DNA from: Acidimicrobiia bacterium
GTDB lineage: Bacteria > Actinomycetota > Acidimicrobiia > IMCC26256 > JAMXLJ01
DNA length: 64,000 nt
Reading direction: 5' to 3'
Assembly: GCA_024281095.1 (NCBI GenBank)
Contig: JAMXLJ010000172.1
Span: 1 to 64,000 of the forward strand
Position numbers and translations under genes: made by a program. This document shows, one piece after another, positions 48,914-57,146 of this stretch (position 1 is its first letter; every line of letters starts with the position of its first letter). The notes under the pieces are model-generated. The model saw nothing but the letters and a program-made list of their open reading frames with translations, was not told where the DNA came from and ran no database searches.

Positions 48914-50155
48914 TCAATCCGGCGTGCGGGCCACCACCGCGTACTCCCCTTGCGTACGCAGGTCCTCGACAAGGTTCCCCGTGCCGCCCGGAAAGCGCGC
49001 GATCGCCTCGGCGTATCCCGTGAGCCGGCAGAGCGCGAGAAGTGTCTCGGGAAAGACCGGGCGCACATGGGTCGGGTCCACCCAGAATGCCTTCAGCGCA
49101 CGCGGCGAGTGCGGGTTCACGGTCTCGGCCACGAAGAGCCCGCCCGGCCGCAGCTTCTCGAGCGCGGTGCGCAACAGCGTCACGAGGTCGTCGGTCGAGA
49201 GGTGCTCGACCACCTGCGCGCTGAACACCGCGCCGAGCGAGCCGTCGGCTTGCTTGCCGAGCCACTCCACGGCGTCGCCGAGCTCGACGTCGACGCCGCG
49301 GGCGCGGGCGCGATCGACCATCGCCGGGTCGACGTCGACACCGCGAGCTTCCACACCGTCGCCGGCGAGCATCTCGAGCAGCTCACCACGACCGCAACCA
49401 AGATCCACGACCGGGCCCGAGCTCGCGAGCAGCTCCACGTAGGGCCGTTGGCGCTCGCGCACGAGCTCCGGCGATCCGCGGAACAACGCCTCGAAACCGG
49501 CGTACAGCGGCTCGGGTGCAGGCCCGTCGCGGAAGCCGAGCGCCGGCCGCCCGTCGTCGCCGGTCGTGGCGAGGATCGCCTCGTCGGCCATGAACGGTCG
49601 CGCGGTCACTTCGTCGAACACGTACTCCGCCTTGCCCGCAGCCGTGCGAAGGTCGGCGATCTCGTGCGCCAGCCGGCGAGTCGTGTCCCGAAGCTCTTCG
49701 GTGCCCCGCTCGAGCTCGGCGCGCACGGCTGCCGTGTCGGCGCGGTCAGCAACCACGGCGCCCGACACGGCGTCCATCCGCCGGTCGAGCTCTTCGGACG
49801 TCTCCTGCACATTGCGCGCGATCTCGTCGGCGAGCGCAGCAGCCACCGCCGCGCGCGCCTCGACGTCATCGAAGCGGGCGACCACCCGATCGAGGTTGTC
49901 GAAGGCCACGCGCAGCTCGGCGCGCAGCGCGTCCAGGTCGCTGCTGCGGCGCCGCTCGAGGTCGTGGATGGCCTGCAGCAGTGCAACGTCGACGTGGTAC
50001 TGACGATGACGCACCGCAAGGGTGGCCCGTTCGACGAGCCGCCGCACCACGCCGCGGGCACCCGGCCCGCTTCGCGCGCCGTGCTCGAACGTCTCCGCCA
50101 GGAGCGCGACGACCCGCGCTTCGGGCGACGCCGCCGAGTCGTCGGGTCTCGTCAC
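48914..50155 (-). CDS. Coiled-coil plus class I methyltransferase protein (paralogue of 43202..44521)
   Basis: GTG start VTRPDDSAASPEARVV; long charged helical region; YVELLASSGPVVDLGCGRGELLEML, VFSAQVVEHLSTDDLVTLLRTALEKLRPGGLFVAETVNPHS. Confidence 0.88.
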   Translation of the reverse strand: MTRPDDSAASPEARVVALLAETFEHGARSGPGARGVVRRLVERATLAVRHRQYHVDVALLQAIHDLERRRSSDLDALRAELRVAFDNLDRVVARFDDVEARAAVAAALADEIARNVQETSEELDRRMDAVSGAVVADRADTAAVRAELERGTEELRDTTRRLAHEIADLRTAAGKAEYVFDEVTARPFMADEAILATTGDDGRPALGFRDGPAPEPLYAGFEALFRGSPELVRERQRPYVELLASSGPVVDLGCGRGELLEMLAGDGVEARGVDVDPAMVDRARARGVDVELGDAVEWLGKQADGSLGAVFSAQVVEHLSTDDLVTLLRTALEKLRPGGLFVAETVNPHSPRALKAFWVDPTHVRPVFPETLLALCRLTGYAEAIARFPGGTGNLVEDLRTQGEYAVVARTPD

Positions 50156-52539
50156 CGGCCGCTGACGTCCTCGATGCGGGTGCGCAACCACTCCGCCCGC
50201 GAGGCCGGCCCATGGTTGGATTCGATGTGTTCGCGCGCCCGCCGCCCGAGCTCGCGTGCGTATGCGGTGTCCGAGGCAAGAAGGCGCAGGGCGTCGGCCG
50301 CCGCCTCGACGTCGGCCTCGGCCCACCGCGCGCTTGGCGGGTACGGCCCGCACCCGAGGGGCACGGGTACGAGCTCGTACGGCACGAGGATGCCGGTGTC
50401 GTCGGTCATGAACTCGAGATTGCCCGAATAGCCGGTCGCTATCACCGGCTTGCCGAGCGCCATGGCCTCGGCCATCGTCAGGCCGTACCCCTCCGCCCGG
50501 TGCAGCGAGATGTAGCAGTCGCACGTCTGCATGAGCTCGAGCTGAACTTCGGCGCGCGCGTAGCCGTCGATCACCGCGATGTCGGGCCGGTCCTCCGCTC
50601 GAGCCTGCAGCTGTGCCAGCTCGACAGGGAACGACGCGCCGTTCACCGTCTTGACGACGAGACGCGCGCCGTCGAGAGGACCGAATGCGCGTCGGTACGC
50701 GTCGATCACGGCGTGCGGGTTCTTGCGGGCCGAGATACTGAAGAAGTCGAAGCAGAACAGCACCAGGAAGCCGTCGCGTGACGCGAGCACACGCCGCTCG
50801 GAGGGCTGCGCCGGCGTCGGGATCGGGATCGGCGGCGGGAAGACGTGCACCGGCACGTGCACCATCGGTTCGACCGCCGCGGCCGCGTGCGCGCTGTACA
50901 CCCAGACCTCGTCGACGAGGCACTGGCTTCGGGCCATCCACGCGGGGAAGGACTCCAACTCCCACGCCCACACGCCGACCTGATACCGGGCCGCCGGCAT
51001 CACTGTTTCGAGCCGTTCCCGCAACATCGGAAGCTCGTCCGCGTTGACGCACACGACACTCACGTCGCTCACGCCGCCGGCCTCGTCGAGCGCACCGGAC
51101 AGGTCGACGGGCGCGAGCTGACGGCTCGGCGTGTGCGTGCACGGCACCGCCCGGTACGACAGGTCCGCGACGCGAAGTGTGTCGATCAAACCTCGCGCGA
51201 CCTGACCGACACCGTTCTCGGCCTGGAGGTAGCCGACGACACTCACGACGGGGCCGGCATCGGGACCCGCGACAGGCACTGCGCGCGCGGCGCCGCGGAC
51301 GCGGTCGGGATGGGCCGCCATCGGGATGAAGTACGGCGATAGCGCGGCCTGTGTACGACCGTGCTTCGCCATCCACGCGGCGAAGGAACGACCGTCGGGC
51401 CCGTCGAGGTCGCCGAAGGCAGCCCGCAGGTCGGCGCGCTCGTCGTACACCGACTTCACGTAGCGCGAGATCCCGCCCGCGCCTCCTGCAACAGGTTCCG
51501 CGAGCCACTCCATGAACCGGTCGGAGTCCGCGGGTTCGAAGGCGTCCGGCACGCCGGGCGCCCGCCCGTGTCGCTCGTCGTCGAGCAGCGCCTCGCGATA
51601 CAGCCGCCGCATGCGCGCGTCGATCGGGACGCCGGAGGAGGTGTAGCTGTAGCGATAGGGCTTTGTCGCGGTGTCGAGGTAGCCCGCGTCGATCAACTTG
51701 CGCGCGTACGCCTGGCACAAAGCGGCGACCGCGGGATGCTCTTCGAGGCGAATGCGCAGCTCACCGACCTGGTGCTTCGTGAGAATGTGCGGGCGCAGCG
51801 GATCAAAGCCGCTGAAATGGAAGAACTGGAGCGGTCGCCCGTTGACCTCGTGACCGATCAAGGAGCGCTTCACGCGCCGCGACGGCAAGTTCCAGTACGC
51901 GACGTTCACGCCCGGGTCGACGCAGATCGCGTGCTCGAAATAGCCGGGCACCAGGTCGACCCAGCGCTGATCGACGAACACGCCGTCGTGCTGCGCGTTG
52001 CGGCAGTCGCGGCGCAGCCGCTCCGACCACCAGCCGAGGAACGGCTCGGCATCGCGCGAGAGCGCAAGGAAGCCGAGGTTGTAGACGCCCGCGAGAAGGA
52101 TCTCCCGTTCGCCGGGCACGAGGCCGTCACGCGGCAACGGGCTCGTGGTGTGCGGTGTGAGCACGATGCCGGAGCGCCGGGCGAGCGCGTCGAGCTCGTC
52201 GAGCGGCTGGAACACCTCGATGTCCGGATCGAGGTAACAGACGGTGGGGTGCCGCTCGAGCAGCAGGCTCATCAACCACGGCTTCACGGCGGTCGCGAGC
52301 TCGAGCACGTCGTAGATCGCAGCCATGCGGTGGAACTCGAGGGGTTCGATGCCGAGGTCACCCGGCCGCACGACGTCGAACGGTTCGGCGCGGGAGTCGA
52401 CCGAACAATCGACGTCGTCGAGGACGAGCACCGCGAGCCGCGTGTCGGGATGCTGCTTCGTGACCGACTCCGCGAGCACGCGGGCGTACGCCAGATAATT
52501 GCGCGCCACGACGGTGCAGAACTGCATCCGCACCGACAA
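50152..52539 (-). CDS. Two-domain glycosyltransferase: N-terminal GT-A-like domain plus C-terminal GT4-like domain
   Basis: N-term VVARNYLAYARVLAESV and PTVCYLDPDIEVF (DxD); C-term FDFFSISARKNPHAVIDAYRRAFG, HRAEGYGLTMAEAMALGKPVIATGYSGN. Confidence 0.88.
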   Translation of the reverse strand: MSVRMQFCTVVARNYLAYARVLAESVTKQHPDTRLAVLVLDDVDCSVDSRAEPFDVVRPGDLGIEPLEFHRMAAIYDVLELATAVKPWLMSLLLERHPTVCYLDPDIEVFQPLDELDALARRSGIVLTPHTTSPLPRDGLVPGEREILLAGVYNLGFLALSRDAEPFLGWWSERLRRDCRNAQHDGVFVDQRWVDLVPGYFEHAICVDPGVNVAYWNLPSRRVKRSLIGHEVNGRPLQFFHFSGFDPLRPHILTKHQVGELRIRLEEHPAVAALCQAYARKLIDAGYLDTATKPYRYSYTSSGVPIDARMRRLYREALLDDERHGRAPGVPDAFEPADSDRFMEWLAEPVAGGAGGISRYVKSVYDERADLRAAFGDLDGPDGRSFAAWMAKHGRTQAALSPYFIPMAAHPDRVRGAARAVPVAGPDAGPVVSVVGYLQAENGVGQVARGLIDTLRVADLSYRAVPCTHTPSRQLAPVDLSGALDEAGGVSDVSVVCVNADELPMLRERLETVMPAARYQVGVWAWELESFPAWMARSQCLVDEVWVYSAHAAAAVEPMVHVPVHVFPPPIPIPTPAQPSERRVLASRDGFLVLFCFDFFSISARKNPHAVIDAYRRAFGPLDGARLVVKTVNGASFPVELAQLQARAEDRPDIAVIDGYARAEVQLELMQTCDCYISLHRAEGYGLTMAEAMALGKPVIATGYSGNLEFMTDDTGILVPYELVPVPLGCGPYPPSARWAEADVEAAADALRLLASDTAYARELGRRAREHIESNHGPASRAEWLRTRIEDVSGR

Positions 52540-52577
52540 TAGACCGGCCGCGCGCGCGACCGGTGCTTCCTATCGGC

Positions 52578-53315
52578 TCACTTGTTCGCGCCGAACTGCC
52601 GTACGAAGTCGTTCACCATGTAGTACGCGTCGATGGATTCGCCGGCATCGCCCCAGAACCCGTCGATGACGTCGTACTCCATCAATCCGCAACGCACGAA
52701 GTGGTTGTTGACGTCGGTGATCTCGAGCTCGCCCCGTCCGGACGGGCGCAGCGTGGGCAGCACCTCGAACACCGACGGGTCGTAGAAGTAGACGCCGGTG
52801 ACCGCGTACGCGCTCGGAGGGTCGTCGGGCTTCTCGAGGATCTCCTGCACCGTGCCGTCGACGAGCCGCGGCACACCGAGATGCCGCAGGTGGGCGGGAT
52901 CCTCGACGCCCGCGAGGAGGATCCGCGCACCTTGTTCCTGCTCGCGGAACCGCTCGACGGATGTGCGGATCGAGCGCTCGAAGACGTTGTCCGCGAGCAA
53001 CACCACGACCCGGTCGCCCTGCACGAAGCGCTCCGCGAGCGAGAGTGCGTCGGCGATGCCGCTCGGCCGGGCCTGGTACGCGTAGAGCAGGCGGTCGAGG
53101 CCCCACTCGTGTCCGTTGCCCAGTAGCCGCAGGAACTCGCCCGCGTGGGTACCGCCGGTCACGAGCATCACGTCGGTGATGCCTGCCCGGACCAGCGAGT
53201 CGATCGCGTACGACACCATCGGACGGTCGTACACGGGCAGGAGGTGTTTGTTCGTGATGCGCGTGAGTGGGTCGAGCCGGGTGCCCTGGCCTCCAGCCAG
53301 GATGACGCCCTTCAC
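52578..53315 (-). CDS. Sugar-1-phosphate nucleotidylyltransferase (RmlA-like)
   Basis: VKGVILAGGQGTRLDPLTRITNKHLLPVYDRPMVSYAI, VLLADNVFE, EKPDDPPSAYAVTGVYFYD. Confidence 0.93.
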   Translation of the reverse strand: MKGVILAGGQGTRLDPLTRITNKHLLPVYDRPMVSYAIDSLVRAGITDVMLVTGGTHAGEFLRLLGNGHEWGLDRLLYAYQARPSGIADALSLAERFVQGDRVVVLLADNVFERSIRTSVERFREQEQGARILLAGVEDPAHLRHLGVPRLVDGTVQEILEKPDDPPSAYAVTGVYFYDPSVFEVLPTLRPSGRGELEITDVNNHFVRCGLMEYDVIDGFWGDAGESIDAYYMVNDFVRQFGANK

Positions 53316-53355
53316 GGGCGGGAAGCGTAGCGGCGCCCGCTCACGAACGCGCCCG

Positions 53356-54102
53356 TCAGGGGATCTGGCGGTCGAGCCAGCCGAGCAGCGCCGCGACGGC
53401 ACGGGGATCGTGGCGCAGGCGGTGTCCGGCCGCGTGCACGACCCGCAGTTCGGAGGTCGGCGCGGCCGCTTCGGCCAGGGCGCGGGCGTCCGCGAGCGGC
53501 ACGATGTCGTCGTCGGTGCCGTGCAGGATCAGCAACGGGCGCGGCGGCAGCTTCGCCGCCGCGCGTAGCGGATCGAGGTCGGTGAAGCCGCGAGCCCACG
53601 CGTTCACGTCGACGGGGAACGCGGGGTTGCGGATGACGCCCATCGACCGCGCGTGCTCCAGGAACCGGATCGGGTCCCGCGCCCATTCACGCAGGTGCAC
53701 CGGCGCCGCGAACACGGCGACGCCACGGATGCGCTCGTCGTCGGCCGCGCTGCACAGCGCGAGCGAGCCGCCGAGGTTCGTGCCCGCGATCCATACGCCG
53801 CTGACGTCGTCCCGGCGCCACAACGCGTCCACGGCGGCACGCTGGTCGGCCCGCCATCCCGCCACCGAGAAGTCGCCTTCCGACGCGCCGGTGCCTCGGA
53901 AGTTGAACGTGAGCACGGCCCAGCCGGCCTCGCGCGCGATCCGGTCGGCCAGCTCGGGAAAGGTGGCACCCGACGTCGCTCCGCCGCGCGGACCGCTCGG
54001 AAAGCCATGGCACAGGACGAGGCCGGGCACCCGACCGCTTCCGGGCGGGCGCGCGAGATGGGCACCGAGCCGCAGCCCTGCCGAAGTGATCGAGTCGTCC
54101 AC
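53356..54102 (-). CDS. Alpha/beta hydrolase
   Basis: GLVLCHGFPSGPRGG, TFNFRGTGASEG, IAGTNLGGSLALC, ILHGTDDDIVPLADARAL. Confidence 0.88.
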   Translation of the reverse strand: MDDSITSAGLRLGAHLARPPGSGRVPGLVLCHGFPSGPRGGATSGATFPELADRIAREAGWAVLTFNFRGTGASEGDFSVAGWRADQRAAVDALWRRDDVSGVWIAGTNLGGSLALCSAADDERIRGVAVFAAPVHLREWARDPIRFLEHARSMGVIRNPAFPVDVNAWARGFTDLDPLRAAAKLPPRPLLILHGTDDDIVPLADARALAEAAAPTSELRVVHAAGHRLRHDPRAVAALLGWLDRQIP

Positions 54103-54158
54103 GCCGTCCGTCAGCCTCCCCCGGTCCCTGCCGGGCGATGGTCATTATCCTTGGCGGC

Positions 54159-54761
54159 ATGTCGCCCGCTGCGCCCGCCCCCGCGTTCAAGGAGTGGGCC
54201 GTGATCGTGGACGCGCTCCTCGAGGGCGAGCAGATCGTCGACATCCGCAAGGGCGGCATCCGCGAGGAAGGGCGGCACTTCGCGCTGCGGGCGACGCGCT
54301 GCTGGCTGTATCCGACGGTCGAGCACCAGAAGCCCGAGCTCCTCAAGGCCGCGTACCGGCACCGCGTCGACGGCACGGCCGACCCGCGCGACGGCGAGAT
54401 CCGTATCGACGGTTGGGCCGACGTCGTGGGCGTCGCCAAGATCACGGAGCCCGAGCATCTCGAGGCGCTCGACTCGAAGCTCATCTGGTCGGGCGACTAC
54501 GCGTCGTCGCGGCTGCAGTGGAAGCGACGTGACCCCTTGTGGGTGCTCGTGATGCGGGCCCACCGCCTCGTCGAGCCGCTGCGTACGCCCTTCCGTGACG
54601 AGTACGCCGGTTGCAGCTCGTGGGTCGATCTCGCCGGTCTCCCCGCCGATCCCGCGTCGCTGCCGAGCGAGCCCGCGTTGTCCGACACCGCGTTCGACGC
54701 CCGCCTGAAGGGAGTGGTCGGCGCCCTGCCGCACGGCCTGACGGAACCGATCAGTCAGTAG
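54159..54761 (+). CDS. DUF1802 family protein
   Basis: FKEWAVIVDALLEGEQIVDIRKGGIREEGRHFALRATRCWLYPTVEHQ. Confidence 0.82.
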   Translation: MSPAAPAPAFKEWAVIVDALLEGEQIVDIRKGGIREEGRHFALRATRCWLYPTVEHQKPELLKAAYRHRVDGTADPRDGEIRIDGWADVVGVAKITEPEHLEALDSKLIWSGDYASSRLQWKRRDPLWVLVMRAHRLVEPLRTPFRDEYAGCSSWVDLAGLPADPASLPSEPALSDTAFDARLKGVVGALPHGLTEPISQ

Positions 54762-54781
54762 GGGCCGGTCGGTCGGGCCGG

Positions 54782-55018
54782 TCAGTCGGTGGGGCGGTCG
54801 GCGCCGAGCTGCTCGGCGATCGCGCCGAGGCGGTGCGGCCGGTACCCGCGGTTGCGGGCTTCCGGGAGCATGTCGGGGCCGAAGCACGTGAACTGCTCCG
54901 ATGCCACGAGGTCTTCGAGTACCGCGGCGGGCGGGGGGTTCTCGAGGTCGTAGACGACCTGGGTCCGCTTGTCGCCGACGTATCGGTATCCCTCGAAGCG
55001 ATCCAGCTCGGTCATCAC
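54782..55018 (-). CDS. Conserved-looking 78-aa protein of unknown function
   Basis: MMTELDRFEGYRYVGDKRTQVVYDLENPPPAAVLEDLV; non-biased composition; sits behind the structured leader. Confidence 0.65.
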   Translation of the reverse strand: MMTELDRFEGYRYVGDKRTQVVYDLENPPPAAVLEDLVASEQFTCFGPDMLPEARNRGYRPHRLGAIAEQLGADRPTD

Positions 55019-55310
55019 ACGGCTCCCCTACGGTTTGGCCGGAGGTTACCGAACGAGCACGCGAGCGCTCCGCAACGCGAGTGGAGGGGGTGCTCGCGCA
55101 CCCCCTCCACCGAGAATGGGCTGAAAGGCATCGCCTTCCGGAACACACGGGTGGGACCAACTCCCGTCCGGCGTGGGCGACGGTGCGGCGGTTGGCTTCC
55201 GCCAGGCGGTCCAGCCATGGCACCCGTTCCCGGGTGCCGCTACGGCCTAGCGGCCGCGCACCTCCAGGGTCCCGCGTTGATCATGCATGTATGGACCACC
55301 TCCTTCCTCT
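55019..55310 (-). ncRNA. Candidate structured leader / ncRNA with three strong hairpins
   Basis: On minus strand: 55081..55110 13-bp stem with GCGA loop; 55219..55238 8-bp stem with GGAA loop; 55236..55254 7-bp stem; 55298..55303 can pair with 55041..55046. Confidence 0.5.
55247..55288 (-). CDS. Candidate 13-aa leader peptide MHDQRGTLEVRGR
   Basis: GGAGGT Shine-Dalgarno 9 nt upstream of ATG; TAG stop lies inside hairpin 55236..55254. Confidence 0.4.
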   Translation of the reverse strand: MHDQRGTLEVRGR

Positions 55311-55360
55311 GGTGAACAAATTGGTATCACGCCCGGAGGCCCCCGCGGGCGCCTTTCCCC

Positions 55361-55882
55361 TTACTGCTGGGCGTCGGGGTCGGACGGCGGCGGAGGTGCC
55401 TGCGGGCCGACAGCCCCGATGGCCCGCAGGTACGTCAGCTGGGTCTCGATGACGGCGTGGATCTGCTCCGGGAGATAGGCCTCGCCGGTGGAGGCGGCCC
55501 GTTCGAGGATGTAGTCGACCGTCTCCGAGCCACCCACCACGACGGGTCCCGGCGGATGGGGCGAGTTGCCGTTCCCGGAGACGCCGCGGCGCTGGAAGTA
55601 CTCGAGCTGGAAGTCGAGGATGCGGCGTACGTCGTCGGGCGTGAGCGTGGCTGCGACGTCGTCGGGCACGTGCTGCACCACCCACTCGAACGCCTCGTCG
55701 GGATCGAAGATCGCCGGCGGCGGCTCGGCGGACATCCGATTGGCTTCGCGGACGACCAGTGCGGCCGCGATCGCCAGCACGACGCCGAACACGAGGAAGC
55801 CGACGAAGACGATCACGGTCTGTGCCGCCGACGGAGTCGGCGCGCCGCGAACCCCGCGGGCGTCAGGGCGACGCCCTGCCAA
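55361..55882 (-). CDS. Membrane-anchored hypothetical protein
   Basis: TVIVFVGFLVFGVVLAIAAALVVREANR then soluble region. Confidence 0.6.
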   Translation of the reverse strand: MAGRRPDARGVRGAPTPSAAQTVIVFVGFLVFGVVLAIAAALVVREANRMSAEPPPAIFDPDEAFEWVVQHVPDDVAATLTPDDVRRILDFQLEYFQRRGVSGNGNSPHPPGPVVVGGSETVDYILERAASTGEAYLPEQIHAVIETQLTYLRAIGAVGPQAPPPPSDPDAQQ

Positions 55883-55933
55883 AAACGGCTCACGTCGGGG
55901 AACGCGTCTCGGTCGCGCTCGCGGGAGCTCGAG

Positions 55934-57064
55934 CTAGATCCCGATGCGCTGCGCGAGGAGCTCGCGGTGGTACGTGGCGTCACCGAGCAGGATCTCGGAG
56001 CTCTTCGCCCGCTTGAAGTAGAGGTGCGCGTCGTGCTCCCAGGTGAAGCCGATGCCTCCGTGGATCTGGATGTTCTCCGCGGCGGCGTGGAAGTAGGCGT
56101 CGGAGCAGTAGGCCTTGGCAAGGCTCGCGACGACCGGGAGCTCGTCGTTGTCTTCCGCGGCCGCCCAGGCCGCGTAGTACGCGGCCGACTTCGCCGACTC
56201 GACCTCCAGCAACATGTCGGCGCACTTGTGCTTGATCGCCTGGAACGAACCGATCGGGCGGCCGAACTGCACCCGGACCTTCGCGTATTCGACCGACATG
56301 TCGAGGACGCGCTGCGCTCCCCCGACCATCTCGTTCGATAGACCGACTGCGGCCTGGTCGAGCGTCTTCGACAACGCGGCCCAGCCCTCGCCCGGCGCGC
56401 CGAGTGGCTTCGCCTCCACGCCGGAGAACTCGAGCTTGGCCTGCTTGCGGGTCTGGTCCATCGTGGCGAGCGGCGTGCGGGTGAGGCCTCTCGCATCGCC
56501 CTCGACAGTGAAGAACGAGATGCCGTCCTCACCTGTCGTGCCGGGGGTGCGGGCGACGACGACGATGAGGTTCGCGGTGTGCCCGTCGATGACGAACATC
56601 TTCGTGCCGTCGAGCACGTAGTTGTCGCCCTGCTTGGTGGCCTCCATCGTGATGCCGGCCGCGTCCCACCGGCCGTTGGGCTCGGTGAACGCGAGCGCGG
56701 CGATCGTCTCGCCCGAGGCGATGCCCGGCAGCAACGCCGCCTGCTCCTCGTCGGTTCCCGCGTTCATGATCGCGTCGGCCGCGAGCACGACCGTCGAGAA
56801 GTACGGCGCGCACAACAGCACCCGCCCCATCTCCTCGAGCACGATGCCGAGCTCGACGAAGGTGAACCCCTGCCCGCCGTGGGCCTCCGGGAGGTGCAGG
56901 CTCTGCAGGCCGAGCTCCTGGGCCATCTGCTTCCAGACACCTTCGTCGTAGCCCTCGGTCGTCTCCATGAGGCGACGCACCTCCGACGACGGCGACTTGT
57001 CCTCGAGGAAGCGACGAACCGTCTGACGCAGCTCTTCCTGCTCCTCGGAAAAGGCGAAGTCCAC
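55934..57064 (-). CDS. Acyl-CoA dehydrogenase
   Basis: GTG start VDFAFSEEQEELRQTVRRFLED; FTEPNGRWD; IQIHGGIGFTWEHDAHLYFKRAKSSEILLG. Confidence 0.94.
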   Translation of the reverse strand: MDFAFSEEQEELRQTVRRFLEDKSPSSEVRRLMETTEGYDEGVWKQMAQELGLQSLHLPEAHGGQGFTFVELGIVLEEMGRVLLCAPYFSTVVLAADAIMNAGTDEEQAALLPGIASGETIAALAFTEPNGRWDAAGITMEATKQGDNYVLDGTKMFVIDGHTANLIVVVARTPGTTGEDGISFFTVEGDARGLTRTPLATMDQTRKQAKLEFSGVEAKPLGAPGEGWAALSKTLDQAAVGLSNEMVGGAQRVLDMSVEYAKVRVQFGRPIGSFQAIKHKCADMLLEVESAKSAAYYAAWAAAEDNDELPVVASLAKAYCSDAYFHAAAENIQIHGGIGFTWEHDAHLYFKRAKSSEILLGDATYHRELLAQRIGI

Positions 57065-57146
57065 GGGTGTCTCCTGTCTCAGTGTGGGTGGCGTCGCACG
57101 AGCGTCGCGCAGGGTACCTGCGCGGTGCATGCGGACGCCCGTCCGG

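Noticed and set aside
50156-51718. N-terminal extension of the coiled-coil methyltransferase ORF (48914..51718)
   Set aside because: Overlaps the real glycosyltransferase 50152..52539 in another frame; GTG start at 50155 fits the domain
55015-55223. Small minus-strand ORFs MAGPPGGSQPP... and VPWLDRLAEANRR... in the leader region
   Set aside because: They overlap strong RNA hairpins and each other; less convincing than the structured-leader reading, though a short coding role cannot be excluded
55019-55310. RNase P, SRP RNA or tmRNA
   Set aside because: Expected conserved strings (GAGGAAAGTCCGGGCTC, GGTCAGGTCCGGAAGGAAGCAG, a tmRNA acceptor end) are not present
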